Below are positions 1 to 9,145 of a stretch of DNA of 64,000 nucleotides, piece after piece. Position 1 is the stretch's first letter. Each line of letters starts with the position of its first letter. The notes beneath the pieces were generated by a model. It saw only the letters and a program-made list of their open reading frames with translations, was not told where the DNA came from and did no database searches. The translations under genes and the position numbers were made by a program. Source of the stretch: Pomphorhynchus laevis (Eukaryota > Acanthocephala > Palaeacanthocephala > Echinorhynchida > Pomphorhynchidae); contig WNNJ02002244.1 in the NCBI GenBank assembly GCA_012934845.2, positions 62,001-126,000 on the forward strand. The letters are read 5' to 3'.

Positions 1-224
1 AAATTGTATTAATTCAATCATTAATCTGACACTAGAATTATTCTTTCATTAGTTTGATATGTTCATTAATTCAAAATTTAATTCATATTAAATTTTTAAG
101 TTTAATTTTTAAATCCTCAACTTTTAAGCTCATGCTCTTTTTATTGATGACTTCAAATAATTCCTTTGATTCATAAATTGAATTCTTCCGTAGAACTCAT
201 GAAATCAGATTGATTTTATAGAAT

Positions 225-1542
225 TACAGCCCTTTTCAATTTTATAGTCACTAATCCCCTTTTTTATTTTTATAGTCACCTTTTTTCATTTTTATAGTCC
301 CCCTTTTTTATCAATATTTTTTCAGACCCTTAAAAATGAATTTCTCCTTTTAATGGAAGTAATGAAAATAATACCGATGATAATGATATTGGAAGCGATT
401 ATAATAACGATGGCTTACGTAAAAAAAGACAGACTATTAATAGACGTTTAGTAGAGCTTTTTCTAGAATTACTAAATAAAGGAATGTCTTTTAAAGAAAT
501 TGTTCCCATACTCAATGTATCCTCAAGAACAATAAAACGACTTTACAAAAGATACACCGAAGGTGAGTTTGTTGTAATGTCTACATTTAGATCTGACCCT
601 GAAAAGAAAATCAATACATTAAAAGATTTTTCTTTTGAGAAAAATATTATTGCTTCAGAAATCAGTCTTAATCCATGTGTTAGCTTAAAATCACTTGCGA
701 AAAATTAAAACATAATAATGTATGTGGCTCATATTCAGTGCCAACAGTGTCAAGAATAATAAAAAAGATGAATTATTCTAGGAAAACTTTAACTTTAGTG
801 CCGATAAATAGAAACAGCAATTCTAACAAAGACATAAGAGCTCAATATGGTACAGCATTTTCTAATATACATCATGATCAATTGATATTTTTAGATGAGA
901 CTGGTTTTAATCTACATTCTTATCAAAGAATGGGATATTCACCTATCAATACAAAGTGTTTTATCAATGTTCCAAATTCAAAGGACACGAATATTTCATT
1001 TTAATGTGCTATTAATAATACAGGTATTGTAGGCTACCAAATAAAAAGCGGAAGTTTTAAGTATTTAGATATTCTTAATTTTGCTGAGACTAAACTACCT
1101 ATTTTGACACAAGATAATAGGAAGTATATAACTATGTACAATGCATCAATCCATAAGACAGCAGAGGTGAGGGAGTCGTTTTGTAGAAGAAACTATATCT
1201 TAAAGTTTTTACCTCCGTATTCACCTCAACTCAATCCAATAGAAGAGTTTTTCTCATGCTTAAAGTCTAGGGTGAAACAAAGAGAAGGCGCTGCTAATAG
1301 GGATGTTCTTATACATACGATTGAAGATATTCTAACTAATGATATATTTATAATTGAGAGGTTTTTAACCATATGCGTACATGGATAGAAAAAGCTATTG
1401 TTCGTACTGATTTTATTTAATTAGAATAAAATTTTATATTTTTCTATTATTTATTTTTTAACTTTTTATTAGTAACTATAAAAAATGAAAAAGGTGACTA
1501 TAAAAATGAAAAATGGTGACTCTAAAATTGAAAAGGACTGTA
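225..1542 (+). mobile_element. Tc1/mariner (IS630-type) DNA transposon, degenerate
   Basis: The element is bounded by inverted repeats that start TACAG(C/T)CCTTTTCAATTTT at 225 and, in reverse complement, end at 1542. The outermost TA at each end fits the TA target duplication of this superfamily. Inside each end the motif TTTTTATAGTCACC is repeated two or three times, so the ends consist of short tandem sub-repeats rather than one simple inverted repeat. The interior carries one broken transposase gene on the plus strand. The length, about 1.3 kb, is normal for the superfamily. The copy is dead: the gene is frameshifted and one catalytic residue is changed. Confidence 0.85.
358..1388 (+). 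pseudogene. Tc1/mariner-like transposase (DDE_3 type), broken
   Basis: Pieces in at least three successive frames make up one cut-and-paste transposase. The first piece (358-708) holds a helix-turn-helix DNA-binding region (KEIVPILNVSSRTIKRLYKR). The second (738-1004) holds the first catalytic aspartate in FLDETGFNLH. The third (1104-1388) holds the second catalytic block, here MYNASIHK, where the family has an aspartate (usually MDNASIHK), and the final block LPPYSPQLNPIEEFF with the acidic residue of the triad. The Asp-to-Tyr change would abolish catalysis. The reading frame is open upstream of the first ATG, so the original start is not visible. Frameshifts lie near 708-740 and 1000-1100. 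The enzyme would have bound the flanking inverted repeats and moved the element by a DDE reaction. Confidence 0.85.
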
Positions 1543-1548
1543 AATCTA

Positions 1549-1575
1549 CACTCTTCAAATGGCATTTGAAGAGTG
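1549..1575. repeat. Perfect 13-bp palindrome beside the transposon end
   Basis: CACTCTTCAAATG is followed, after one base, by its exact reverse complement. It begins 7 bases past the right end of the mariner element. Its role is unknown. Confidence 0.8.
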
Positions 1576-1609
1576 ATGGTATTTTAAACAACATTCATTT
1601 TCTAAATAT

Positions 1610-2340
1610 CCAACATTAACACCTGAGATGTTATCTATTAATGCCCACTGCATTCTCTCGGTTTGGGATGAAAGTAAAAGATAGTATTTACAAAATTGAA
1701 AACAAAATTGTTTAAATATTAACAGGTACTTGCAAGTTAAATTATACTTGTAGGCTCCTTATCTTTGACTTGAACAGGAATTGCTATTGTGACCGTTTGA
1801 TAACATCAGACTTAGTGTAAATGTTGAGAGATTATGGTTTGATCTAAAGATAGTGAATCGATTTTAAGAAGAGGGATTATTGAAAGAATTGGACAATACA
1901 AGCGAGATAGATGGACATTGTAGATGACAAAATTTGCAGCAACGACATATTGAACGTTCATAGCAGAGAATGTTGATAGTGTTCAGCTTGTCGTGATAAG
2001 CATAAAAGTAGACGCGAAGGATGATAGGTATTTGATGGCTTGAAATTGTTGCCAAAGTGGTTGCAGGAGATTTGCTGCTGAGATGACTTCATAATCGACG
2101 TCATTGATATTTTATGTTCTCTTGAAATTGCTCGTGGAAGGTCAGTGATTCGGATAAGCAAATACCTTGTTGGTAGTTAATCGATATAGGTTGAATGCGA
2201 ATGAATTTTCGGTGACAAGCCGAGAACCTTTTTGACGAAATGCCATTTACATGAGTCAAGTTGTTTGAAGTTGTAGATCGAAAAATCGAACCAGATGACT
2301 GCCAACATATCAGTCATGATTGGTTCTAACATCACTTAAA
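1610..2340. repeat. Unidentified dispersed repeat, copy 1
   Basis: The stretch from about 1627 to 2010 is clearly related to 60600-60975: both share TTATTAATGCCCACTGC at one end, a centre containing GATAG(A/G)TGGACATTGTAGAT, and CAGCTTGTC(G/A)TGATAA at the other. On the minus strand both copies can be read as a cysteine-rich peptide (for example CKFCHLQCPSIS here, CKFCNLQCPPIS in the other copy), but stops and frame changes interrupt it and I do not recognise the family. It may be the tail of a retroelement or a decayed gene fragment. This copy seems to run on to about 2340. Confidence 0.5.
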
Positions 2341-2975
2341 AATGAAGTGAAAATTAATAGTTTAATTTATTTTTAGCGGAAAAAAAAACTCGACTGCAGC
2401 TCATTTCGACTCAACTTTACATCTTTGAATACCATTCTTACCATAAGAAATAATTATCGTGGTATTTCCTCTTTGAAGCATCATGTATCTTCGTTCATCT
2501 ATTGTTTTTGCTTGTTAATTTCAATTTTCGTGCTTCCAAGTTTTTAGATGATGATATTTAGATTAAATTTGATCATAATTTACTGTGAAACTTTGATCTA
2601 ATGGTCATATTAAAGTATTTAAGGTAGTATTTGTAAGGATAAGATGGTCTTATAAATAACGTTTTTATCTTTAATGTGAAATAAACTTATATATACTTTA
2701 ATAATATATGCTTATAATATTAGTTTATATATTGATATTAAATAATAGTTATGATCATGATCAGTAATATTTGATATTTGATCAACAACACGAAATAAAT
2801 TCGACAAAATTTTTAACGTAATTGTCTATAATTAGATAAGTTTATGCTCATCATTGTTGATGTCAAGGATGCAACTTCACATTGAAGATATATAATAAAA
2901 AGGCTTCACGTTCGGTAAGCTTTAAGTTTGAATTTGTAAAATTAGTGCATTCATATAATAAATTTATATAATCAG

Positions 2976-2977
<2 letters not shown>
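2341..2977. other. AT-rich stretch with no recognised gene
   Basis: I see no coding signal, RNA gene or clear repeat between the dispersed repeat and the TA microsatellite. Confidence 0.5.

Positions 2978-3039
<62 letters not shown>
2978..3039. repeat. (TA)n microsatellite
   Basis: An uninterrupted TA dinucleotide run of about 60 bases lies directly before the 360-bp repeat array. Confidence 0.95.
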
Positions 3040-3043
<4 letters not shown>

Positions 3044-3053
3044 GTAACAGATA

Positions 3054-3935
3054 GTGTTAAACCATGCTCCGGGAGCTAATAAGCTTCAGTTTCATAATTG
3101 TAAATGTTGCCAAAAACCGGAGTTCGATTACATGCAGAGCAGACTTCCTTATCACTCTTAGACGAGCTAATGGTAGCCGGCAGCACTCATCAGTAGGGTG
3201 AACTACCATCAGTCGTTTCGGCTGCCTTGTGATATATTAAAAAGGCATCTCCGAGAATTTGCTAACGTGGTAGCATGGGCCTAGCCTCTTTAAACTAACC
3301 ATGTGCTTTCCGGAACATACTAATTTTATTCAGCAGGAATTTTACTTGTTGTCGTTGCTTGCTTTCTCACAGGATCCTTTGAAGGATACATTTTTATAAT
3401 TTTAAATGCGATTGTGTTAAACTGTGCTCCGGGAGCTAATAAGCTTCAGTTTCATAATTGTAGTTGTTGCCAAAAACCGGAGTTCGATTACAAGTAGAGC
3501 AGACTTCCTTATCACTCCTAGACGAGCTGATGGTAGCCGGCAGCACTCATCAGTAGGGTGAACTACCATCAGTCGTTTCGGCTGCCTTGTGATATATTAA
3601 AATGGCATCTCCGAGAATTTGCTAAAGTGGTAGCATGGACCTAGCCTCTTTAAACTAACCATGTGCGTTCGGGATCATCCTAATTTTATTAGGTTGGAAA
3701 TTTACTTGCCGTCGTTGCTTGCTTTCTTAATGTATCCTTCAAAGGATCCTGTGAGAAAGCGAGCAACGAAAGCAAGTAAAATTCCTGCTGAATAAAATTA
3801 GGATGATCCGGAAAGCACATGGTTAGTTTAAAGAGGCTAAGCCCATGCTATCAATTTACAAATTCTCGGATATGTCTTTTTAATATATCACAAGGCAGCC
3901 GAAACGACTGATGGTAGTTCGCCCTACTGATGAGT
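3054..3935. repeat. 360-bp tandem repeat (two units) plus an inverted partial third unit
   Basis: Unit 1 starts at 3054 (GTGTTAAACCATGCTCCGGG) and unit 2 at 3414, giving an exact 360-base period. At about 3741 the sequence turns round: the reverse complement of the unit's second half follows, to about 3935, starting at a palindromic join around ATCCTTCAAAGGATCC. In the minus-strand sense each unit carries GCAGCCGAAACGAC, a 9-bp stem pairing TGATGGTAG with CTACCATTA, and CTACTGATGAG. These are pieces of a hammerhead-like core in permuted order, but stem I cannot be closed properly. No protein is encoded. A short non-autonomous structured element or satellite unit is the best description. Confidence 0.75.
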
Positions 3936-4570
3936 GCTGTAAGCGAGAGGAGAGTTCGCCCTACTGTAAGCGAGAAAAGGACCTATTCCTGCTTAGAGAC
4001 AAGAAATTTGAAGACGATCTGCTTTAGCAGATTCGAGACAAAGCTTTCAACCTTCGAAGTGTCGATGACGGAACGATAATAAACAAATAATGATCCTTTA
4101 GAAAGCGTGTCTTCGAGCCGGACGCTTGACACTTATTGCGATGTATTCAAAATGCGCAAATGACGATACAAATGCTATTGAAGGCGTGTTGCTTGTTTCC
4201 GACAAATTTAAATATAAATCTTTGAATGACAAAGAAACGTCATATTCAGTTCTATTCATTGAACTAAGTAATTTATCGATCGATGATAAGACAATGATAT
4301 CAACCCAGAACAGCATAAATAACACCGATCAGTCAAAACGATCATTAAATGTACGACTCAGTAAATATCGTCGAACTTCCTCCACCTCTCAATAGTATGA
4401 TCAATTTTGATAGTGAAAACAAAACTACCAGCAAGCGAGAGGACAAGGACCTATTGCCGCTTAGGGACAAGAAATTTAAAGACGATCTGCTTGAGCAGAT
4501 TCACAACAAATTATTCAACATTTGAAAAGTGTCGATGACGAAAAGATCATCAACAAATGATCTCTTAGAG
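3936..4570 (+). repeat. Degenerate duplicated coding-like segment (two copies about 450 bp apart)
   Basis: The segments 3945-4085 and 4430-4575 are diverged copies. Both can be read as KRE(K/D)KDL.LLRDKKF with DDLL and QI following, then a region around SVDD, each broken by a stop (TAG in the first, TGA in the second). Between them is an open frame, 4126-4395, that resembles nothing I know. The pattern suggests remains of one duplicated exon or gene fragment. No function is proposed. Confidence 0.45.
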
Positions 4571-4579
4571 AGCATGTCG

Positions 4580-5330
4580 AATCCGGTATCTTTGCATACA
4601 GCCTCAACTCATGCAGTTAAAATGCGACGCGACAGGATTCACATTTACACCGACGATCAGCCATCAAGTAGTTAATCAGACAGCAACGAATCTTTTTAAA
4701 ATATGTTTTACATTATTTTAGAAAGTATCACTCAAAATACTTTCGTGCTCAAGATACTTACAATCGAACAGTTCTTCAAATTACATAAAAAACGATCAAT
4801 CAGGTTGCTGATTATTCCATTTAAAAGAGAACCAGACATGAATTTTAGTAGATTATTACATTGTAATAGCCTCAGTAGTAAGAATGAATATTCGTTATCA
4901 AATAGCCTTAACATAATTTTCCAATGTCCCAACTAACAGATAAGGCAAATGCATATATACAAAATGAAGAATATAAACATTGGCACACTCTTGAAATGTT
5001 CAGTATTTTCAACAATACGCATCGCTGTACCATCCTCGCCCGCATGCTTTGCTTTAATATACTCTCTTCTGTAATTCATTAGCGTATTCGGTTGATTATC
5101 ATGTTATTCCACGTATTGTGCTTTTGGCAAATGTAGATTAAGCTCTTAGATTTACATTAAAAATCACTTCTCACTGAGTATTGGAGTCATGTTAAGTTGA
5201 TTTCAAATTTCGCTGTATTATGCATATCCATGCAACATAAACATCTTATGTAATTGCAGCTACTGTTTAATCTACAAGTTATCACAATGAGACAGAGTTT
5301 CATACTCAGCAAATTGCTCAAATTCTTGCC
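4580..5330. other. AT-rich stretch with no recognised gene
   Basis: Short open frames here overlap on both strands with no family resemblance and look like chance. Confidence 0.4.
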
Positions 5331-5334
5331 TTTA

Positions 5335-5520
5335 CCATTTACAATTACATGGTAAATATATTACAAATATATCACAATTAACAAAATAGATCAGTCTACG
5401 TATTTTATACGATATATAAATCACAAATAAAGATAAATAATAAATTATTATACAAGATTTTATATAATTTAAATTTATATTAAGTTAAAATTTAAAATTG
5501 AAATTTAAAATAAAAGTAAA
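5335..5520. repeat. Tail repeat of the permuted Penelope-like element, copy a
   Basis: This AT-rich segment includes GTCTACGTATTTTATACGAT and ATTATACAAGATTTTATATA. It is nearly identical to 5880-6075 and is found inverted at about 46430-46570, where it follows a GIY-YIG/RT element. I therefore read it as the 3' tail of that family. This copy lacks the terminal hairpin. Confidence 0.65.
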
Positions 5521-5874
5521 TTTATACAATATATAAATTAAGATAAATAAAGATAACTAATTATAAACAAAAATAAATTTTAAACAATTTATATAGCAAT
5601 AGTATTTAAAAAAGCCGTTATGACAAATACAATTACGAAATATACAAAAATCGAAAGCTTGTGAAACATTAATGAATTCAAATAGTCCTTGTTTTTTATC
5701 TGATTCTTATGTAAATCTAGATAACTGCAAAAACGTACAAACAAATACAACAGAACCAAAAATGTTTCAATACACTTCTATAAAATCACTGAATAAATTA
5801 GTTTTAATGATAAATTGAAAATTCAATATAAACACAATATAAATTGAAAGTTCAAATTACATTTAATTCAACTG

Positions 5875-6165
5875 TTGATTACCATTTACAATTATATGGT
5901 AAATATATTACAAATATATCACAATTAGCAAATCAGATCAGATAACTGAGTCTACGTATTTTATACGATATATAAATCACAAATAAAGATAAATAATAAA
6001 TTATTATACAAGATTTTATATAATTTATATTTATATTAAGTTAAAATTTAAAATTGAAATTAAAATAAAAATCAAATTTTATGAATTGACTAAGAATTAG
6101 AGGTAATTAGGAGGAACTGCTGTGTTATCGGATTTCGGCGCCTATTCCTCGATAATGTTACACGT
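5875..6165 (-). mobile_element. Penelope-like (permuted type) 3' tail with terminal hairpin, solo copy
   Basis: The AT-rich tail is followed by GAATTGACTAAGAATTAGAGG and GGAGGAACTGCTGTGTTATC, matching 24600-24680 (same orientation) and 46310-46440 (inverted). On the minus strand this is a hairpin-forming block containing GCCGAAA, placed between the coding part and the AT-rich tail in the longer copies. No coding sequence remains at this site. Confidence 0.6.
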
Positions 6166-6496
6166 TTGTGGTCACAACGACCTGAAGGACGAACAATGAC
6201 AACATTGTATCTTTTAATTTTGCACCAAAACAGCGTGTATGTCAATGAATTTGTCTCATATATAGAATTATATTTAAAAAATAAGCAAAAATCTATTTAT
6301 CGATTGTTTTTAAAACATTTCCGGAGTATCGCCTATGTTCTTCATAACTTCAACAATAAAACACTATTGAACTACAGTTTATTTATTAGATTTAAATGAT
6401 TATATATCGAATGTATTGTAATTTATCTAAAAGAAATAGAAGCGAAAACGACTGGTGACGTTATATTAATTTAAATACAACTTTATTAAGTAACAC

Positions 6497-6618
6497 GAAC
6501 AGGAAAGTATAAACCTAGACCACCCCATTAGGGGCTAGGCGTCTGTAGTAGGCGTATTCCGGGATAAGCTTCCCGACGAAGGTTGTAAAAAAGCATGCAG
6601 ATTTATACTTTCCTGTTC
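6497..6618. repeat. 17-bp perfect inverted repeat enclosing two hairpins, leading into a ribozyme
   Basis: GAACAGGAAAGTATAAA at 6497-6513 is exactly complementary to 6602-6618. Between the arms are the hairpins CCTAG/CTAGG around CCCC/GGGG (6514-6539) and CGGGA..TCCCG (about 6560-6575). The right arm runs directly into the first strand of the hammerhead motif. I read this as the structured leader or pseudo-LTR of a Penelope-like element. Confidence 0.75.
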
Positions 6619-6662
6619 ACGGTACTGATGAGCTCCGTTAGAGCGAAACGCGTCTACGGTTG
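6619..6662 (+). ncRNA. Hammerhead ribozyme motif, type I with minimal stem III (stem I damaged)
   Basis: The core is CTGATGA (6625-6631), a 4-bp stem II GCTC/GAGC with a 5-base loop, GAAA (6645-6648), a minimal stem III ACGCGT and the cleavage triplet GTC ending at 6654. Stem I (GGTA before, TACG after) pairs for only three bases, because a G stands at 6658 where the copy at 43.1 kb has C. Minimal type I hammerheads of this kind are known from Penelope-like elements and small retrozymes. Activity is likely reduced or lost. Confidence 0.75.
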
Positions 6663-6799
6663 TTGAAGTTTGTCGTCACACATAGGATGACTGGGCATAC
6701 GTAGCGACTTTGAATATTGCGAGAATAATTCGGTTCTATTTCTTGATCTGATGAGGATATATAGAATGCTGTCTATAACACTAAATGCTGCAACTTTCC

Positions 6800-6945
6800 A
6801 TTGAGTTCTATTATATAATTGATCAATAATTATTAGCTAAGTAAGCTACTGTAAACACCATAAATAGAAAACAGAGTTAATCTTTATATTTAAAACGTTT
6901 CGTCCTTACCTGAACTTTGCCAATCTGGAATTATAGTAATTACAG
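6800..6945. repeat. Left inverted arm of Penelope-like element A
   Basis: Begins ATTGAGTTCTATTATATAAT and ends TAGTAATTACAG. Its reverse complement is at 7743-7882. Confidence 0.9.
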
Positions 6946-6994
6946 CTTAAAAGTATTAAGAAAAAGAAAAAAGTAGAAAGTGACTATTGCGTAC

Positions 6995-7742
6995 TTAGTC
7001 TGATCTGCAAAATGTTTGTTCTGTATTTATTCCAGTTTCTTTGTCACACATTAATTGTCCTATACATCCACCATTGTTTCGGTTTCTTGTGAGTTTTTTG
7101 TCATTAACATTTCGCGCAACTACACAATATTCAACACAACCTGTGGTGGTATTATGTATGTTTATACAATGATTGACTACGGCGTATCTTCTTACTAGTT
7201 TCTTTTGTAAATCGCTTCGGCGATTGTTAAGCCTAATATTTAACGACAAGCCGTTTTCTTCGGTGTATTGTGCCAGACAGTGTTTACAATAAGCAACATA
7301 AATTATACCCTTGGTAGCACATGTTGTGTTTTCTTTAATTTTGTAGTTATAAGATTGGTATAGTTGCTTTTAAAATATTGTCTATCTTCTACTTGTTGAT
7401 AACATTTTGTTCTTGCTCTATTACATTTTTTAAACCTTTAAGGCGAATCTTATTTTCTTTGATTTTTATTGACACTAGATGGTTTTGTTTTATAGAATTA
7501 GTTATTTTATAAGTTATTTGTACTGTTTCGCTTGGAATATTTAAGATTTTGTTTATTTTTAATGTCTTATTTTTTATTTCGAAATTTTTTTGTACACCTG
7601 GTTGGCAAGGTAGTAATATTGTAATTTTATCTTGTTTCATTTCTTGTTTTGATTTTAATTTCGTTAATGTTTTTTGATATGCTCTGTTTTGAGCAACATC
7701 TATTCTCATTTTGTGTACCCTTTGTTTTGGAAATCTATTCAT
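6995..7742 (-). pseudogene. Penelope-like linker and C-terminal GIY-YIG endonuclease, frameshifted
   Basis: Two frames make up the remnant. The first (7742 to 7389) is a lysine-rich segment with ITILLPCQPGV that resembles the linker after the RT of Penelope-like proteins. The second, open from about 7360 to 6995 without an ATG at its upstream end, contains CATKGIIYVAYCKHC and QYTEENGLSLNIRLNNRR. GIIY is the GIY block, while the YIG block has become YTE. The arginine-rich helix LNIRLNNRRSDLQ follows, and a His (NHCINIHN) lies further on. The nuclease would have nicked target DNA to prime reverse transcription. The altered YIG, the frameshift and the missing RT show that it is not functional. 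Confidence 0.7.
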
Positions 7743-7882
7743 CTGTAATTACTGTAATTTCAGATTGGCAAAGTCCAGGTAAGGACGAAACGTTTTAAAG
7801 ATTAACTCTGTCTTCCATTTATGGTGTTTACAGTAGCTTACTTAGCTAATAATTATTGATCAATTATATAATAGAACTCAAT
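7743..7882. repeat. Right inverted arm of Penelope-like element A
   Basis: Reverse complement of 6800-6945 with a few substitutions and a small gap in the ATATTTAAAA stretch. Confidence 0.9.
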
Positions 7883-9145
7883 AAAGAGTCCCAACAGACA
7901 GTGTTATTACGAGTTGAATTCTTCAAATGATAAAAACTATTATATATAATCTACAGGTAGAGATTATAGACAGCGGTTTAAACAACCAACTCGAATATTT
8001 AGACTTTAATTGCGATTGCTGCTTTGCCCGTTCTAAGATATATTTAGAATGTTATTATGAATATACGTTTTTTAATGTATACAGCATAATGCCCATATGC
8101 TCAATTAGTGCAAGTTGAGTTACATCTGCTAGAGAAGATTGTACATGTGGAATTTGAATCAATCCCGGAAGGTAGGGTTAATTTAGATTTCTGAAAGATA
8201 AAACTATTGGTCTCTAGACGGGGCAAGAGTTCTACTTAAATTTTATTAACAGACGTTTGGTAAATCAGGCAGAACTATTTAGCTCTACATGGATTAAATA
8301 CGCAGGTATTCAACAACTCTTGACAATGTCAGTGATTACGCCAGCTAAACATCTAACCAATCCTTTTTTCTATCTTGGGTTATTAAATCATCTTCTAAAG
8401 CTATTAAATTAGTAGAATATTTCATTATTTATCATGCTTCCGTCATATGTCATCGGTTTTTGCAAAGTTTAGATTTGAAACTTCTGAAGATGTGAAAGCT
8501 GACCTTATAAGATGGTTTTTAAGATGTTATTCTATGAAACGAAGGTCATAGTGCATTTGCAATTATTTGTGACGTTCTTATGTTCAATTTGGTTCTATAA
8601 AATCGAGTGAATCATGATCAATATAGAAGGATTTTACCGATTTTCTAAAAGAAGATGAAATAATTTTATTTGAATATTACAAATCTATTTAATATATATC
8701 GCGATGCTGTCGCCCACAGTTTGACCAAATCAAAAGAAAACAAGTAATCCTTGTGATCTTAAATATTAATGTTTATCAGGTTTTTTTAAATTAGGATAGG
8801 AGCATTCCCAGTGTCGCTGTATATGGCAACTTTGACATGAATACATCACCACATAAAATATGCAAATTTAAGATTTCCGATAATTTTAGCAATTTCGTTG
8901 GAAGAGTTAAATGTGCCCAACAACAATTTAAATGTTAAGACCATCTAATCTGTTTTGCCCAGTTAGATCCAGTTTGTAATGCAAATCCACGTTTATCGAA
9001 ACCAATGCGATTTTGTATAATCCGGTGAAACCTTCGGCATTTTTATCATTTTCGCGACATTCATTTAAAATCATTTGTTTTGATTAAAAACTGTTATTAA
9101 TTTAGACGTACTCAAATTCTGATAACAATTATCCTTATTAGATCG
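7883..9145. other. Intergenic, no recognised gene
   Basis: A 63-codon open frame at 7927-8118 and an open stretch near 8240-8410 resemble no family I know. The last few hundred bases are the upstream region of the glycosyltransferase gene, but I see no clear promoter element. Confidence 0.4.

Larger units (their letters stand above)
6800..7882 (-). mobile_element. Penelope-like element (family A) with inverted terminal arms, internal fragment
   Basis: About 140 bp at 6800-6945 recur inverted at 7743-7882 with roughly 95 percent identity. They include CGTTTCGTCCTTACCTG, a type of tail common in Penelope-like and related elements. Between them, on the minus strand, is a GIY-YIG endonuclease remnant. 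Penelope-like elements are known to carry terminal repeats in direct or inverted order, which fits. A hammerhead motif lies just outside the left arm at 6619-6662. The RT domain is absent, so this is an internally deleted, immobile copy. Confidence 0.7.

Noticed and set aside
3110-3140. tRNA gene or tRNA-derived SINE suggested by CCGGAGTTCGATTAC
   Set aside because: A possible B-box word occurs, but there is no A box at the right distance and no cloverleaf.
3180-3250. Type II hammerhead ribozyme in the 360-bp repeat
   Set aside because: CTGATGA, GAAA and stem II are present, but the 22 bases between GAAA and CTGATGA cannot form both stem III with an NUH triplet and a closed stem I. Kept only as a resemblance.
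7927-8118. 63-codon frame with a few cysteines, loosely like a Notch-ligand N-terminus
   Set aside because: The likeness is a few residues only, with no splice context and no neighbouring exons.
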